Part shown: piece by piece, positions 6,499 to 7,787 of the stretch
Numbering within the stretch: the first letter of the stretch is position 1
How the letters are laid out: each line of letters opens with the position of its first letter
Assembly: GCA_019235595.1 (NCBI GenBank)
Contig: JAFAKI010000311.1
Location: 1-7,787 of the forward strand
Direction: 5' to 3'
Length of the DNA stretch: 7,787 nt
Source: Mucilaginibacter sp.
GTDB lineage: Bacteria; Bacteroidota; Bacteroidia; Sphingobacteriales; Sphingobacteriaceae
Made by a program: the position numbers and the translations under genes
The notes under the pieces: generated by a model
What the model was told of the DNA's origin: nothing
The model's database searches: none
Seen by the model: only the letters and a program-made list of their open reading frames with translations

Positions 6499-7137
6499 AT
6501 GCGGATATTGGTTGTTTCTGCTACGGAGTTTGAAGTCGGAGATTTGAAGTCGGAAGTCGGAAGTCAGAGTCAAGAGTCAAGAAGCAAGAATCAAGACATA
6601 GATTTTCTGGTTACAGGTGTCGGGATGGTGGCAACCGCATTTGCTTTGGGAAGACATTTGGCTACTCATCAATATGATCTGGCTATAAACCTGGGGATAG
6701 CTGGAAGTTTTGATCGGAATATAACTCTTGGGGAAGTGGTAGAGGTTTTGGAAGACCAATTATCTGAATTAGGTGCAGAGGATGATGAGACCTTTTTGCC
6801 GATTGAAACTTTGGGTATTGGTGAAAGTATATTGAAAACAGATGCACGGCTATCATCTTATACTGATCAGCAACTAAAACAGGTGACAGCTATTACCGTA
6901 AATACCGTTCATGGGCACGAACTCAGCATCCAAAAACTAACAGCCCGTATCCAGCCACAATTGGAAAGCATGGAAGGCGCTGCTTTTTTTTATTCCTGCA
7001 AACAGGCGGAGGTTCCTTGTTTACAAATCAGGGCAGTGTCAAATTATGTAGAAAAACGCAACCGCGATGCCTGGCAAATAGGGCTTGCTATTAAAAATCT
7101 GAATAGTTTTGCGTTGGAGTTGTTGGAGAAGTTGTAG
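6499..7137 (+). CDS. mqnB: Futalosine hydrolase MqnB
   Basis: A 212-residue nucleoside-phosphorylase-superfamily hydrolase. It is expected to cleave futalosine to hypoxanthine and dehypoxanthine futalosine in the alternative menaquinone pathway. Seen in order: N-terminal strand MRILVVSATEFEV; DIDFLVTGVGMVATAFALG (33-51), with the Gly-rich turn of the family; LAINLGIAGSFD (61-72); VNTVHGHE (134-141); the ribose-binding and catalytic segment LESMEGAAFFYSC (155-167, with Met158-Glu159); and RAVSNYVEKRNRDAWQIG (178-195). Length is normal. The pairing with mqnD immediately downstream makes MqnB more likely than the related MTA/SAH nucleosidase. Residues about 10-33 (VGDLKSEVGSQSQESRSKNQ) are encoded by a 7-bp tandem array, which replaces what should be a variable linker before the second strand; the frame is intact. 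The 3' end (LELLEKL, then TAG) lies within a 9-bp array. The ATG at 6499 begins directly at the conserved first strand. Confidence 0.92.
   Translation: MRILVVSATEFEVGDLKSEVGSQSQESRSKNQDIDFLVTGVGMVATAFALGRHLATHQYDLAINLGIAGSFDRNITLGEVVEVLEDQLSELGAEDDETFLPIETLGIGESILKTDARLSSYTDQQLKQVTAITVNTVHGHELSIQKLTARIQPQLESMEGAAFFYSCKQAEVPCLQIRAVSNYVEKRNRDAWQIGLAIKNLNSFALELLEKL
6527..6596 (+). repeat. Translated heptamer array inside mqnB
   Basis: Ten consecutive 7-base units tile this stretch: AGTTTGA, AGTCGGA, GATTTGA, AGTCGGA, AGTCGGA, AGTCAGA, GTCAAGA, GTCAAGA, AGCAAGA, ATCAAGA. The units drift from AGTCGGA at the left to GTCAAGA at the right. Because 7 is not a multiple of 3, the array is read in all three phases and encodes a low-complexity Ser/Glu/Lys/Gln-rich peptide. 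I recall similar AGTCGGA/GTCAAGA strings between genes in Pedobacter-type genomes. Here the array lies inside the coding region of a metabolic enzyme. Confidence 0.85.
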
Positions 7138-7230
7138 AGGTTAGAAAGGTTGTAAAAGTTGTTTGACAGCTTTTATCCTTTTTTGCAACGTCTACAACTA
7201 TTACAACCTCTACAACCATTACAACTAAAA
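7113..7230. repeat. Inverted array of GTTGTAGAG-type nonamers between mqnB and mqnD
   Basis: The left arm has six 9-base units: GTTGGAGTT (7113), GTTGGAGAA (7122), GTTGTAGAG (7131), GTTAGAAAG (7140), GTTGTAAAA (7149) and GTTGTTTGA (7158). The right arm has five complementary units: CAACGTCTA (7186), CAACTATTA (7195), CAACCTCTA (7204), CAACCATTA (7213) and CAACTAAAA (7222). A 19-base spacer (7167-7185) lies between. The arms can fold into an imperfect stem of about 40 bp in which GTTGTAGAG pairs exactly with CTCTACAAC. The first units are in frame with mqnB (codons for LELLEKL), and its TAG lies in the third unit. The array ends two bases before the mqnD ATG. Confidence 0.88.
7152..7184 (+). 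terminator. Terminator-like hairpin at the centre of the mqnB-mqnD array
   Basis: GTAAAAGTTG (7152-7161) pairs with CAGCTTTTAT (7167-7176) over 10 bp including two G-U pairs, with the loop TTTGA. Two C and then six T (7179-7184) follow. This has the form of a weak intrinsic terminator 15 bases after the mqnB stop. It competes with the longer fold made by the array arms, so it could be an attenuator rather than a full stop before mqnD. Confidence 0.45.
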
Positions 7231-7232
7231 AA

Positions 7233-7787
7233 ATGAAACTAACGCTCGGCTTTTCGCCATGCCCCAACGATACCTTTATTTTTGATGCACTTATTCATCA
7301 CAAGATCGACACAGAAGGTTTAGAGTTTGAAGTGTTTTATGATGATGTAGAGACGCTGAATCAAAAAGCTTTCCGAGGAGAGTTGGATATTACCAAATTG
7401 AGTTATCATGCCTTTGCTTATGTGGTCGATAAATACGTGTTGTTAGATGCAGGCAGCGCTCTAGGCTTTGGGGTTGGACCGCTGTTGATTTCGAATGTCG
7501 AATTTTCAATTTCGGATTTAAATAATGTTGAGCGCAGAATTGGAATACCGGGAAAATACACCACGGCTAACTTCCTTTTAGGATTAGCTCTTCCTGAAGC
7601 AACTAATAAACAAGAACTGGTATTTTCTGAGATCGAGGATGCAGTATTGAGTGGCAAGATAGACGTAGGGCTGATCATTCACGAAAATCGTTTTACTTAC
7701 CAGGATAAAGGTCTGAAGAAAATTATCGACCTGGGGGATTACTGGGAAAAACAAACCGGTTGTGCTATTCCGCTGGGGGGCATTGTG
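7233..7787 (+). CDS. mqnD: 1,4-dihydroxy-6-naphthoate synthase MqnD (3' end outside the window)
   Basis: The ATG at 7233 opens a frame that stays open for 185 codons to the window edge; family members are about 270-290 residues, so roughly two thirds is present. MqnD is a periplasmic-binding-protein-fold enzyme. It converts cyclic dehypoxanthine futalosine to 1,4-dihydroxy-6-naphthoate, the ring precursor of menaquinone. Motifs seen: LGFSPCPNDTFIFDAL (5-20) at the N-terminus; LDITKLSYHAFAYV (51-64); GSALGFGVGPLL (74-85); IGIPGKYTTANFLL (103-116); the catalytic loop GLIIHENRFTY (146-156) with His150; and WEKQTGCAIPLGGI (171-184). It lies 95 bases after mqnB on the same strand, with a repeat array filling the gap. 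No promoter box is evident before it, so cotranscription with mqnB, possibly attenuated, is the simplest reading. Confidence 0.95.
   Translation, partial: MKLTLGFSPCPNDTFIFDALIHHKIDTEGLEFEVFYDDVETLNQKAFRGELDITKLSYHAFAYVVDKYVLLDAGSALGFGVGPLLISNVEFSISDLNNVERRIGIPGKYTTANFLLGLALPEATNKQELVFSEIEDAVLSGKIDVGLIIHENRFTYQDKGLKKIIDLGDYWEKQTGCAIPLGGIV

Noticed and set aside
6252..6533. 93-codon + strand reading frame spanning the PTPS gene 5' end and the mqnB start
   Set aside because: It overlaps two well-supported genes in other frames, has no family resemblance and would cross the divergent promoter region.
6499..7137. MTA/SAH nucleosidase instead of futalosine hydrolase
   Set aside because: Same superfamily, but the SNYVEKRNRD segment and the adjacent mqnD fit the futalosine pathway better.
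7418..7678. 86-codon minus-strand reading frame
   Set aside because: It is the antisense shadow of mqnD, whose + strand translation carries clear family motifs throughout.

Overview
The window looks like a chromosomal piece of a Bacteroidota genome, most likely Sphingobacteriaceae (Mucilaginibacter/Pedobacter-like). The signs are: no Shine-Dalgarno sequences before the genes, a good Bacteroidetes-type -7 box (TAnnTTTG) before the pterin gene, futalosine-pathway menaquinone genes, moderate GC by eye (about 40-45%), and intergenic repeat styles I associate from memory with that family. The genus is inference.

Layout. Bases 1-225 are the C-terminal 74 codons of a + strand gene of unknown function, closed by a strong intrinsic terminator. 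Bases 281-534 hold no gene but carry repeats: a 138-bp long inverted repeat and a 43-bp quasi-palindrome. Bases 535-4278 (- strand) encode a very large (1247 aa) NtrY-like sensor histidine kinase with a predicted 12 membrane segments and three extracytoplasmic regions. A terminator at 4311-4342 separates it from fabD (4364-5251, -), which makes malonyl-ACP for fatty acid synthesis. Upstream of fabD on the same strand are folE (5352-5990) and a 6-pyruvoyltetrahydropterin synthase/QueD-family gene (6000-6416). These two are 9 nt apart and form an obvious two-gene pterin unit: FolE makes dihydroneopterin triphosphate, which the second enzyme uses. The active-site spacing of the second enzyme (CxxxxxHGHNY) resembles animal PTPS more than classic QueD.

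Divergently on the + strand lie mqnB (futalosine hydrolase, 6499-7137) and mqnD (1,4-dihydroxy-6-naphthoate synthase, from 7233, cut by the window end). They encode two steps of the futalosine route to menaquinone.

The most unusual signal is a set of short-period degenerate arrays within 2 kb. A nonamer array (GTTGATTGA-like) in inverted orientation fills the folE-fabD gap. A second inverted nonamer array (GTTGTAGAG-like) fills the mqnB-mqnD gap. A heptamer array (AGTCGGA/GTCAAGA) lies inside the mqnB coding region and is translated. Both nonamer arrays run into the upstream gene and supply its stop codon. The mqnB-mqnD array also contains a terminator-like hairpin at its centre. No CRISPR, tRNA, rRNA, transposase or defence gene was seen.
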